Source of the DNA: Actinospineispora eucalypti
GTDB taxonomy: Bacteria > Actinomycetota > Actinomycetes > Mycobacteriales > Pseudonocardiaceae
Direction: 5' to 3'
NCBI GenBank assembly: GCA_014208095.1
Contig: JACHMT010000005.1
Location: forward strand, 682,001 to 746,000
Length of the DNA: 64,000 nt
The notes under the pieces are model-generated. The model had not been told where the DNA came from. It saw only the letters and a program-made list of their open reading frames with translations, and searched no databases. Shown piece after piece: positions 53,201-60,480 of this stretch (its first letter is position 1; each line of letters opens with the position of its first letter). The position numbers were made by a program, and so were the translations under genes.

Positions 53201-53831
53201 GCACCAGCTGGCCGTCGAGCGGGAGATGCTCGGGCTGTACGTGTCCGGGCACCCGCTCAACGGGGTGGAGCAGCTGCTGTCGTCCAAGACCGACACGGCG
53301 ATCCCGGGCATCCTGGAAGGCACCATCGCGGACGGCGCGCAGGTGACCGTCGGCGGCATCCTGGCCTCGGTGAACCGGCGGATCAACAAGAACGGCGAGC
53401 CGTGGGCGTCGGCCCAGATCGAGGACCTGGCCGGCAGCATCGAGGTGCTGTTCTTCCCCCGCGCCTACGCGGTGGTCGGGATGGACGTGGCCGAGGACGC
53501 GATCGTGCTGGTCAAGGCCAGGGTGAACCGCCGCGACGACAAGGTCTCGCTGATCGCCAACGACCTCGCGGTGCCCGACCTCTCCGCCGCCGACGGCGCC
53601 GCGGCGGCGCCCGTGCAGGTGAGCCTGCGCGCGGACCACTGCACGCCGCAGCGGGTGTCCAAGCTGAAGGACGTGCTGGGCAGCCACCCGGGCAGCCACG
53701 AGGTGCACCTGAAGCTGCTGAACGGCACCAGGGCCACCGTGCTGCGCCTGGACGACAAGCTCCGGGTGAGCCCCACCCCGGCCCTCATGGGCGACCTGAA
53801 GGCACTGCTCGGCCCCGGCTGCCTGGGTTAG
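50262..53831 (+). CDS. dnaE: DNA polymerase III subunit alpha (DnaE1)
   Basis: Replicative polymerase, 1189 residues. The N-terminal PHP domain has FVHLHTHTEFSMLDG and AMTDHGNVYGAYEFW. The palm domain holds the catalytic aspartates in MPDIDMDFDERRR, preceded by GPGRGSAAGSLVAY. The fingers and tau-binding regions follow (AFNRAHSAAYGVVSYWTAYLK), then an OB-fold (VTVGGILASVNRRINKNGEPWA). The replicative DnaE1 type rather than DnaE2 is favoured by the complete PHP motif and the backbone location. GTG at 50262 is preceded by a purine-rich ribosome site; ATG at 50268 is possible. An SOS-box-like site lies upstream. Confidence 0.96.
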   Translation: MSMPRAGVGGSVGTDSFVHLHTHTEFSMLDGAARLDDLFKEAARMEMPALAMTDHGNVYGAYEFWRKAKAHGVKPIIGMEGYLSPGSRHERKRATLGGQVVSDDNPGEMYTHMTLLAENTQGMHNLFRLSSLASLEGYYYKPRMDRELLETYGKGIIATTGCPSGEVARLLQQDRFADACQAASDYRDIFGRDNFFCELMDHGIEIEKRVQEDLFRLKKLLDLPGLATNDLHYTYAEDAKAHEVLLCVQTGKTLADPNRFKFDATDFYLKSPREMREQWDPQFPEACDNTLLIAERVDVGFTEGQDLMPRAPVPEGETEESWLIKEVERGLHQRFPNGITEQYRKQADYEVSIIIQMGFPGYFLVTADLIQHAKSVGIRCGPGRGSAAGSLVAYVLGITDLDPIQHKLIFERFLNPERISMPDIDMDFDERRRGEMIRYTTEKYGEDRIAQIITYSTIKAKAAIKDSARVLFGQPGYSVADRISKAMPPAVMGKDIPLSGIFDPSHKRYSEAMEVRALYESDAQVKEIIDTARGLEGLKRQWGVHAAGVIMSSKPLLDVIPIQRREADGAIITQFDMGACETLGLLKMDFLGLRNLTIIDDALENIELNGKPKLVIEDVALDDPTTYELLARGDTLGVFQLDGGPMRDLLRRMAPTEFDDISAVGALYRPGPMGANAHNDYADRKNKRQEVTPIHPELAEPLKDILGETYGLIVYQEQVMAIAQKLAGYTLGKADLLRRAMGKKKKEILDKEYEGFAQGMKDHGYSAAAVKTLWDILLPFSDYAFNRAHSAAYGVVSYWTAYLKANYPAEYMAAVLTSVRDDKDKAAVYLAECRKMGITVLPPDVNESVRNFAPVGADIRFGLGAIRNVGFNVVDAIVAARKEKGDFSDFSDFLRKVDAVVCNKKVIESLIKAGAFDSLGHPRKGLLLVHADAIDSVMSTKKAASMGQFDLFGSMEGGADSQDIGGVFDIPVPDEHWDSKHQLAVEREMLGLYVSGHPLNGVEQLLSSKTDTAIPGILEGTIADGAQVTVGGILASVNRRINKNGEPWASAQIEDLAGSIEVLFFPRAYAVVGMDVAEDAIVLVKARVNRRDDKVSLIANDLAVPDLSAADGAAAAPVQVSLRADHCTPQRVSKLKDVLGSHPGSHEVHLKLLNGTRATVLRLDDKLRVSPTPALMGDLKALLGPGCLG

Positions 53832-54236
53832 CGATCGCGCAGGCCGACTATCAGAATCTTGGACGGCGCGGCGTGGAGCCCTGTCGCGGCCGCGGCGCCG
53901 CCCGGCGCGTTCCCGTTCATCACCATTCGTTCCCCGACCGGAAACCCTGGACCTGGCGGCCGACTCATGATCAGCATGACCTGGTGGTCGTGCCGGCCGG
54001 CCTACGGCGGCCCTGATGTCATGGTGACCATGTAATCGGTGATCATCAGGCAACCAGGGTGGTCTTGGGCGGCCGAATGCGACCCTGGTTGCCTGATGAT
54101 CAAGCAGCTTCCGGTCACTGGCGCCCGAATCGCACATGAGGCGCCACCGCGGCCACGGCAGAGTGCCCCACGCCACGCCGTCCAAGCGACCTTCCACCCC
54201 GGTCAATCCGGCGGGTCAGCACTTCGAAACACGTCC
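53832..54236. terminator. Double hairpin region between convergent dnaE and GNAT genes
   Basis: This 405-bp gap has no gene. A first hairpin pairs CATGATCAGCATGAC (53966-53980) with GTCATGGTGACCATG (54018-54032), 13 of 15 positions. A second, perfect one pairs GATCATCAGGCAACCAGGGT (54041-54060) with 54082-54101 over a 21-nt loop. Two strong stems in a row between convergent genes fit a two-way terminator, and the sequences belong to a dispersed palindrome family. Confidence 0.75.
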
Positions 54237-54698
54237 TTAAAGCGTCAGGGTCATGAATACGCTGTTGGGGTCCTCGCGGTAGCCGGCGAAGGGGCCGCAG
54301 TAGGTGAAGCCGTACTTGCTGTACAGCGCGCGGGCCGGGGCGAAGAACTCGAAGGAGCCGGTCTCCAGGCTCAGCTTGGCGTAGTTCCGCGCGCGGGCTT
54401 CGGCGAGCAGGTGGGTCAGCAGGGTGGACGCCACGCCGCGCCCCCGGTGCGACCCGGCGGTGCGCATCGACTTGATCTCGCCGTGGCGGGGGTCCAGTTC
54501 CTTGAGTGCTCCGCAGCCGACCAGGGCGTCCCCGTCGAGCACGGTCCAGAAGGTCACGTCGGGGCGACGCAGGCCGGTCAGGTCCAGGGCGTGCGTGCTC
54601 TCCGGCGGGGACACCGAGAGCATGTCCCGCAGGTGCTCGCGGAGGAACTCGGCGATCTCCGGGCCGGACAGGTCGTCCGGGACAACCTGTAGACCCAC
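54237..54698 (-). CDS. GNAT family N-acetyltransferase
   Basis: 153 residues starting with GTG at 54698, directly after the STAND gene stop, so they form one unit. The acetyl-CoA site is IKSMRTAGSHRGRGVASTLLTHLLAEA (R/Q-x-x-G-x-G/A loop, RGRGVA). The end, ALYSKYGFTYCGPFAGYREDPNSVFMTLTL, is typical of GNAT enzymes that acetylate small molecules or protein N-termini. The substrate is unknown. It is unusual as partner of a STAND protein. Confidence 0.87.
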   Translation of the reverse strand: MGLQVVPDDLSGPEIAEFLREHLRDMLSVSPPESTHALDLTGLRRPDVTFWTVLDGDALVGCGALKELDPRHGEIKSMRTAGSHRGRGVASTLLTHLLAEARARNYAKLSLETGSFEFFAPARALYSKYGFTYCGPFAGYREDPNSVFMTLTL

Positions 54699-56537
54699 TC
54701 AGTCGGTCTGCTGGCTGGCCCGGTGCCGCCCGGCGGCGCGGGCCGGGGCCATGTGCCGGACCCGGTTCAGCGCGATGCCGGTGTCGTGCGTGGCCTGGTT
54801 GTCCGGTCCGAGCACCCGGGCGTACTCGGTGTAGGCGCGGTCGTAGAGCAGCACCGCGTCGTCCAGCCGGCCGGCGTACTCGTGCGCGTAGGCCAGCGTG
54901 TAGCGCGAGGAGAGGGTGTCCGGGTGGTCCAGGCCGAGCACCCGGATGCGGGTGTTCAGCACCTGCTCGGCCAGCGGGATCCCGTCGGCGCTCCGCCGGG
55001 CGGCCACGTAGGCGATGACCACGTTGTCCGAGGCGGCCAGGGTGTCCGGGTGGTCCGGGCCGAGCAGCGCCTCGCACTCCGCGCGCAGGCTCTCCGCGAG
55101 CTCCACGGCGCGACCGCCGTCGCCGACCGCCGACAGCTGCCGGGTGGCCCACTGGCGCAGCTCCAGCACCCGCTCGCCGGCCTCCGGCGGCAGCGTGGCG
55201 GACACCGACCCGGCGGCGGTGGAGAGCGCGGCGATGTGCGCGACCAGGTGGTCGCCCTCGCCCCGGCGCATCCAGGCCTGCTCCTCGCCGAAGATGGCCC
55301 GGCCGAGCATTCCGGCGGCCTCGCCGATCACCTGGGGCAGCGCGTCCTCGGCGCGCAGGCGGTCCAGCACCGCGCGGCGGGTGAGCTCGTGCACCAGCAC
55401 GCCGTCGCCGTCCATCCGGGTGCACAGCAGCGCCCAGCGGCCGAGCTTGGCGAACGTCTCCTCGACCGATCCGGGGTGGGCGGCGTAGTACATCAGCTCA
55501 CGGCTCACCCCGCCGGGGGAGAGCACCGCGAGCGCGCCGAGCAGCCGCCGGGTGAGCTGGTCGGTCTCGAAGCCGGCGCCGGCCAGCCCGACCAGGATCG
55601 CCTCGACGGCGCCGAGCGGGTAGTTCTCCTCGTGCCGCGAGCCGTCCCGGCCGTCGCCGAGCAGCTCGCCCACGGCCAGCGAGTCCAGGTGGCGCAGGTA
55701 GGCGTCCTCGTCCCCGGCGAGGCCGTCGTGCTCACGCACGGTAGCCGTGGCGAGCTCCACGGCCAGGGGCAGCCGTCCCAGCCGCTCGGCGGCGTGCTCG
55801 GACAGCCCGGAGGCGGCGGTGACCTCGGCCAGCTCCGGCAGGTCCAGCGGGATCTCCGGGCCCAGGGTGTCCGCGTCGGGCGCGCCGCTGGTCACCAGGA
55901 CCCGCCAGCCCGGCGCGGTGGGCAGGTAGGGGCGGACCGCCTCGACGTTCACCACGCCGTCGAAAATGATCACCGAGGGCTGGGTTCCGGTGGGCGGGTG
56001 GGCCAGCAGCCGCTCGATGGCGCGCGCGCTGCCCTCCTCGGGCACCCGCAGGCTCAGCGCATCGGCGAACTCCAGCAGGCCGGCCTGCATCTCCTCGGGG
56101 CTGCTGGCGTTGATCCAGGCGACCAGCGGCCAACCCTCGGCGATGCGCGCCCGGGCATAGCCGGCGGCCAACTGGGTCTTGCCGACGCCGGAGGGCCCGG
56201 TGATCACGGCAACCGGGCTGCTCTTGCCCTTGTAGCCGCGGAAGATCTCGTCCAGGTGGGCCTCTTCGTCGGGCCGGGGAAGCGCGATCGAGGACTCCGA
56301 GGGTACCCGCCGCCAGGTCAGCCAGCTCACCTCGGCCGGCTCGTCCAGCAGCTGCCCCCGGAACGACCACCAGGACAGCGGGAGGCCCACCACGGCCGCC
56401 ACGACGGCCGCGACCTGCAGCGCGGTCGGCGAGGACATCTCGAACAGGCTCATGCCGAGGAACCAGGTGAGACCGAAGGTCAGACCGACCATCCCGGTGG
56501 CGATCAACCATCGAACCGACATCATTTTGCGGTCCAT
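54699..56537 (-). CDS. Membrane-anchored STAND (NB-ARC-like) NTPase with TPR-like C-terminus
   Basis: 612 residues from ATG at 56537. Two hydrophobic helices at the N-terminus (about 9-30 and 40-60) anchor it in the membrane. The ATPase domain has Walker A ITGPSGVGKTQLA (about residue 113) and SVIIFDGVVNVEAV as Walker B-like, then the winged-helix region. The C-terminal 170 residues hold tetratricopeptide-like repeats (LAESLRAECEALLGPDHPDTLAASDNVV and RIRVLGLDHPDTLSSRYTLAYAHEYAG). STAND proteins work as inducible switches in signalling or defence; no effector domain is visible here. GNAT follows immediately. Confidence 0.83.
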   Translation of the reverse strand: MDRKMMSVRWLIATGMVGLTFGLTWFLGMSLFEMSSPTALQVAAVVAAVVGLPLSWWSFRGQLLDEPAEVSWLTWRRVPSESSIALPRPDEEAHLDEIFRGYKGKSSPVAVITGPSGVGKTQLAAGYARARIAEGWPLVAWINASSPEEMQAGLLEFADALSLRVPEEGSARAIERLLAHPPTGTQPSVIIFDGVVNVEAVRPYLPTAPGWRVLVTSGAPDADTLGPEIPLDLPELAEVTAASGLSEHAAERLGRLPLAVELATATVREHDGLAGDEDAYLRHLDSLAVGELLGDGRDGSRHEENYPLGAVEAILVGLAGAGFETDQLTRRLLGALAVLSPGGVSRELMYYAAHPGSVEETFAKLGRWALLCTRMDGDGVLVHELTRRAVLDRLRAEDALPQVIGEAAGMLGRAIFGEEQAWMRRGEGDHLVAHIAALSTAAGSVSATLPPEAGERVLELRQWATRQLSAVGDGGRAVELAESLRAECEALLGPDHPDTLAASDNVVIAYVAARRSADGIPLAEQVLNTRIRVLGLDHPDTLSSRYTLAYAHEYAGRLDDAVLLYDRAYTEYARVLGPDNQATHDTGIALNRVRHMAPARAAGRHRASQQTD

Positions 56538-56801
56538 CCCCTCGCCGGCGGCGTACTCGAGGGGGTCAGAATACGGTCTGCCTCGATCGAGGTAAGGGCG
56601 GCCGTGTGCTCAGCGGCCCGTGTCGGGCGATGTGCGGTGGGTAACTCTCACCGCGGGTAGCAGGGCGCGACGCGGCCCGGTGAACGTGCGGCCAGCGTGA
56701 CTGTCGTGACTACGCTGCGTGTGCGAACCCGCCCCTTATGGCGCTTTGCCGGCCCGCCCGCGAAAGATCGGGTGATGTTCTGTCCGGCACCCCGAGGGGC
56801 G

Positions 56802-57653
56802 GTGACGGATGATCCTGCTGTGATCGTCGACGCGCATGTGCACGCCGCCCGGCTGCCCGGGCTGAAGCTGGGCTGGGACACCTGGATGGGATCGGCCGGC
56901 GACTCCGCCGCGGTCGCCGCGCTGTACGGCCCGGACGGGTCGCCGCGGCCGGCGCGGTTCGACGCGCTGTTCGAGGAGGCCGGAGTGGACCGGGCGCTGC
57001 TGTTCTGCGAGTACAGCCCGAGGGTGACCGGGATACAGGCGATCGAGGACATGGCCCCGCTGGTGGCGCACAACCCGGAGCGGTTCCGCGTGGTGGCCAA
57101 CGTGAACCCGCACCTGCACTACCCGGTGGACGCCGAGCTGCGCCGGCAGCTGGACCTGGGCGCGGTGGCGCTCAAGGTGCACCCCGTGCACGGCAACTTC
57201 GCGCCGAACGACCGCGAGCTGTACCCCGCCTACGCCGAGTGCCAGGCCCGGGGGATCCCGGTGATCACCCACACCGGGCCGAGCTCGTTCCCCGGGGCCA
57301 GCGGCCGGCGCGGTGACCCGGTGCTGATGGACGACGTGCTGCGCGACTTCCCCGGGCTCACCGTGGTGCTCGCGCACGGCGGCCGGGGCTGGAGCTACGA
57401 GACCGCCGGGTTCATGGCGCTGGCCCGCGACAACCTCTGGCTGGACATCGCCGGCCTCCCGCCGAAACGCCTTCCGCACTACTTCGACCGCTTCGACCTG
57501 AACCGTATCGGCAAGAAGTGGATCTTCGGAACCGACTGGCCCTCGGCGCCGTCAGTGGCCGGCAACCTGGACGGCGTCCGCTCACTCGGCCTGGCCCCCG
57601 ACGTCCTCGACCTCGCTCTGGGTGAGAACGCCCGCCAGGTCTTCCGCCTCTGA
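56802..57653 (+). CDS. Amidohydrolase family protein (amidohydro-related)
   Basis: 283 residues if GTG at 56802 is used (GAGGGG just upstream); GTG at 56820 is equally possible. Metal-binding positions of the family are seen: VDAHVHAA at the start, LKVHPVHGNF, ITHTGPSSF, LAHGGRGWSYE and the late FGTDWPSAP with the catalytic Asp. The C-terminal LALGENARQVFRL is typical of the amidohydrolase-2 group, which includes decarboxylases and lactone hydrolases. The substrate is unknown. It converges with the PaaX-type gene across a repeat array. Confidence 0.83.
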   Translation: MTDDPAVIVDAHVHAARLPGLKLGWDTWMGSAGDSAAVAALYGPDGSPRPARFDALFEEAGVDRALLFCEYSPRVTGIQAIEDMAPLVAHNPERFRVVANVNPHLHYPVDAELRRQLDLGAVALKVHPVHGNFAPNDRELYPAYAECQARGIPVITHTGPSSFPGASGRRGDPVLMDDVLRDFPGLTVVLAHGGRGWSYETAGFMALARDNLWLDIAGLPPKRLPHYFDRFDLNRIGKKWIFGTDWPSAPSVAGNLDGVRSLGLAPDVLDLALGENARQVFRL

Positions 57654-57671
57654 GTACCTGCCTCCACCTCC

Positions 57672-57919
57672 GCTGATTCAGTGGGTTCAGCACGCTGGTT
57701 CAGTGGGTTCAGCACGCTGGTTCAGTCACTTCGGCATCCGTGGGTCTGACGGTCGCCGGGACGGTCGTGCCACAACCCCGCGATCGGCCGGGCGCGTCTT
57801 GGCAACCCCCGGCTGAAGTGACTGAATCGGGGTGCTAAACCCACTGAACCAGTGTGCTGAACCCACTGAACCAGCGTGCTGAACCCACTGAATCAGCGTG
57901 CTGACCCCACTGAATCGGG
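57672..57919. repeat. Large inverted array of 22-bp repeats between convergent genes
   Basis: On the left, two full 22-bp units (57672-57693, 57694-57715) carry TTCAGTGGGTTCAGCAC, followed by a diverged third unit ending TTCAGTCACTTCGGC. On the right, after about 75 bp of unique sequence, the inverse order appears: GCTGAAGTGACTGAATC, then four 22-bp units (57832, 57854, 57876, 57898) carrying GTGCTGAACCCACTGAA. The two sides can pair over about 64 bp. No spacers, so not CRISPR. Confidence 0.9.
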
Positions 57920-57929
57920 GGCGGGGTTC

Positions 57930-58802
57930 TCAGTCGGCGGTGCGGAGGAGGTGTTCCCAGTGGCGGCGGGCGTCGGCGTCCCAGCGGCGGTGCCGGTCGT
58001 GGAAGAGCTCCGTGGCCTTGACCCCGATCCAGCCGCTGGGCAGCAGCTCGGCGGGCAGCTGCGGGTCCAGGAAGGGGAACCGGCGCCAGGCGTGCACCAG
58101 GTTGATCTGTTCCCTGGCCACGTCGGCGGGGGTGGTCGGCTCGGCGCGCTGGAACGTGGCGATGAAGTCCTGGTACGCCAGCTCGACCCGGTCCAGGTTC
58201 CACGCCTGGGCCACCATCTCGCGCTGCTCGCCGATCGGCCCGAACGGCCCGATGAACGACGAGGCCACCTCGGCCAGCCCCAGCTCGCGGATCACCTCGG
58301 CCGCTTCGGCCTGTTTTTCCGCGTCCGGGGAAAGCCAGACCGCAGGGGCGGGCGAGCCGAAGCCGGCCCAGGCCAGCCGGGTGCGCAGCCGGTGCCGCAG
58401 CTGGCGCCGCGACTCCGGAACGCTGGCCAGCAGCACCAGCCAGCGCCCGTCCCAGGCCACCTCGGAGGTGCCGAAGGTGTAGATCCGGTGTGCGCCGGCG
58501 GAGAGCAGCCGGTGACCGGACTCGGTCAGCTCCCAGCGCACCCGCCGGCCCTCCCGGCTGGAGTCGATCAGCCCTTCGGCGGCGGTGCGGGAGAGGGCCT
58601 GGCGGGCGGACTTCTGTTCCACGCCCAGCTCGCCGAGCAGGTCCAGGAGCGCCCGGGTCCACACCGGCTCGCCGCGCGGCAGCACGAACTCGCCGAGCAC
58701 GGTGAGCAGCAGGGACCGCGCCGTGGCGGACAGCTCGCGGCGCCTTGACAACGTGCCCGCGTCGGGCGGCGCGTCGAACGTAACAGTGTCGTGGCTGGTC
58801 AT
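57930..58802 (-). CDS. PaaX family transcriptional regulator
   Basis: 290 residues from ATG at 58802 (GTG at 58808 possible). The N-terminal winged helix is TARSLLLTVLGEFVLPRGEPVWTRALLDLLGELGVEQKSARQALSRTAAEGL, seen in parts as LLGELGVEQKSARQALSRT. The PaaX-like middle and C-terminal regions follow (RIYTFGTSEVAWDGRW, LAYQDFIATF, FLDPQLPAELLPSGWIG). PaaX-type regulators control aromatic-acid degradation in other bacteria. Here it is divergent from bioA with only 46 bp between, so biotin genes are possible targets. Confidence 0.87.
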   Translation of the reverse strand: MTSHDTVTFDAPPDAGTLSRRRELSATARSLLLTVLGEFVLPRGEPVWTRALLDLLGELGVEQKSARQALSRTAAEGLIDSSREGRRVRWELTESGHRLLSAGAHRIYTFGTSEVAWDGRWLVLLASVPESRRQLRHRLRTRLAWAGFGSPAPAVWLSPDAEKQAEAAEVIRELGLAEVASSFIGPFGPIGEQREMVAQAWNLDRVELAYQDFIATFQRAEPTTPADVAREQINLVHAWRRFPFLDPQLPAELLPSGWIGVKATELFHDRHRRWDADARRHWEHLLRTAD

Positions 58803-58834
58803 GGCCACACCAGCCTAAACGCCCTGCGCCGGGA

Positions 58835-58848
58835 TAGTGTCACCGGAC
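58835..58848 (+). promoter_or_regulatory. Candidate leaderless promoter of bioA
   Basis: TAGTGT at 58835-58840 is followed by 8 nt and GTG at 58849. On the other strand TAGGCT (58817-58812) lies 9 nt before the PaaX-type ATG, so the two divergent promoters nearly touch. Confidence 0.5.
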
Positions 58849-60138
58849 GTGACCCCCGAGGAACTTCTGGCCGCCGACCGCGAGCGCGTGTGGCACCCGT
58901 ACGAAGCCATGCCGGCCGCCGGCCGGGCGCTGCCGGTGGCCGGCGCGAGCGGGGTGCGGCTGCGGTTGGCCGGGCCGGCGCTGGGCCTGCCGGCGGGCGC
59001 GGAGCTGATCGACGGCATGTCCTCGTGGTGGGCGGCGATCCACGGTTACCGGCACCCGGTGCTGGATGCGGCGGTGACCGAGCAGCTGGGGCGGATGAGT
59101 CACGTGATGTTCGGCGGGCTCACCCACGAGCCGGCGGTCGCGCTGGCCGGCCGGCTGGTGGAGATCACCCCGGAGCCGTTGCGGCACGTGTTCCTCACCG
59201 ACTCGGGCTCGGTGGCGGTCGAGGTGGGCATCAAGATGTGCCTGCAGTACTGGCGTTCCCGGGGGCGGCCGGCGAAGCACCGGTTGATGACGTGGCGCGG
59301 GGGCTATCACGGGGACACGTTCATGACCATGAGCGTGTGTGACCCGGACGGCGGGATGCACACGCTGTGGACCGACGTGCTGCCCCGGCAGGTCTTCGCC
59401 GGGGCGCCGCCCGCCGACTTCCGCACCGAGTACGTGGCCGAGCTGGCGTCGCTGGTGGAGGAGCACGCCGGCGAGCTGGCCGCGGTGATCGTGGAGCCGG
59501 TGGTCCAGGGCGCCGGCGGGATGCGTTTCCACGACCCGCGCTACCTGCACGTGCTGCGCGAGCTGTGTCTGGCCAACGACGTGTTGCTGATCTTCGACGA
59601 GATCGCCACCGGGTTCGGCCGCACCGGTGAGCTGTTCGCCGCCGACCACGCCGGGGTCAGCCCCGACGTGATGTGCCTGGGCAAGGCCCTGACCGGTGGT
59701 TACCTGTCCATGGCCGGCACGCTGTGCACCACCGAGGTGGCGCGGGGCATCACCGAGGGGGAGGCCGGTGTGCTCATGCATGGGCCGACCTTCATGGGGA
59801 ACCCGTTGGCCTCGGCGGTGTCGCTGGCCTCCATCGGGGAGCTGTTGCGCCGGGACTGGCGGGCCGAGGTGGCCGGCATCGGGGAGGGGCTGCGCGCGGG
59901 ACTGGCCCCGGCGCGGGAGCTGCCCGGGGTGCGGGACGTGCGGGTGCTCGGGGCGATCGGCGTGATCCAGATGGAGCGGCCGGTCGACCAGGCGGCGGCC
60001 ACGGCGGCGGCCGCCGCGCGCGGGGTGTGGCTGCGGCCGTTCCGGGATCTGGTCTACGCGATGCCGCCGTTCGTCACCGGCGCCGACGACGTGGCGGCGA
60101 TCGCCGCCGCGATGTGCGCCGCCGCGGCCGCGGGCTGA
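58849..60138 (+). CDS. bioA: Adenosylmethionine--8-amino-7-oxononanoate aminotransferase
   Basis: PLP enzyme of biotin synthesis that makes 7,8-diaminopelargonate using SAM as amino donor. 429 residues from GTG at 58849. Signatures: RERVWHPYEAMP near the start, ELIDGMSSWWAAIHGYRHP, HVMFGGLTHEPAV, TDSGSVAVEVGIKM, GYHGDTFMTMSVCDP, IFDEIATGFGRTGELFAADHA and the PLP lysine in LGKALTGGYL (about residue 278). It is separated from bioF-bioD by a SulP gene. Confidence 0.95.
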   Translation: MTPEELLAADRERVWHPYEAMPAAGRALPVAGASGVRLRLAGPALGLPAGAELIDGMSSWWAAIHGYRHPVLDAAVTEQLGRMSHVMFGGLTHEPAVALAGRLVEITPEPLRHVFLTDSGSVAVEVGIKMCLQYWRSRGRPAKHRLMTWRGGYHGDTFMTMSVCDPDGGMHTLWTDVLPRQVFAGAPPADFRTEYVAELASLVEEHAGELAAVIVEPVVQGAGGMRFHDPRYLHVLRELCLANDVLLIFDEIATGFGRTGELFAADHAGVSPDVMCLGKALTGGYLSMAGTLCTTEVARGITEGEAGVLMHGPTFMGNPLASAVSLASIGELLRRDWRAEVAGIGEGLRAGLAPARELPGVRDVRVLGAIGVIQMERPVDQAAATAAAAARGVWLRPFRDLVYAMPPFVTGADDVAAIAAAMCAAAAAG

Positions 60139-60480
60139 GCCGGCGCCCGGTCACCCCATCGATAGGGTGGTTGTGGGGGTAGCCACACAAGATCACTCGA
60201 TGGGTATAGCGAGTCACGTGTGGCGGAACGAGGCTCCTGCGCAAATTGAGTCTGATGCGCAACTTGAGTTACCTCGTAAGAATCATCTTATCGCCCAATA
60301 GTTGCAAGACCGTGTACGACCGGTGAGATCGGGTCCACGAAAGCGGCGACGCGCCGTGGATAGTCCGGGAACTGATGAACCCTCAAGATCCGTTGGCGTG
60401 GTGCCGGTGCGGGCGACGGTGACCGCGGTCCGGCGACCCCCCCTGACGCCTTGGCGTCACCCAGACTCAGGAGGAGCCGC
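60139..60480. promoter_or_regulatory. bioA-SulP intergenic region with a direct-repeat operator candidate
   Basis: The 342-bp gap holds no gene. The hairpin-like pair CCACAC...ACTCG (60183-60199) and CGAGT...GTGTGG (60210-60223) may end bioA transcription. TGCGCAAATTGAGT (60238-60251) and TGCGCAACTTGAGT (60256-60269) are direct repeats 18 bp apart. The 60-bp stretch 60240-60300 is strikingly A+T-rich for this genome and probably contains a promoter. AGGAGG at about 60470 is the SulP ribosome site. Confidence 0.6.

Noticed and set aside
50166..54206. Very long open frame (about 1346 codons) on the minus strand opposite dnaE
   Set aside because: It is the mirror of a highly conserved gene in high-G+C DNA; its translation is His/Arg/Val-rich with no motif.
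57672..57919. CRISPR-like array
   Set aside because: Units are contiguous 22-mers without unique spacers and partly inverted; no cas genes in the window. The same applies to 26141-26228.
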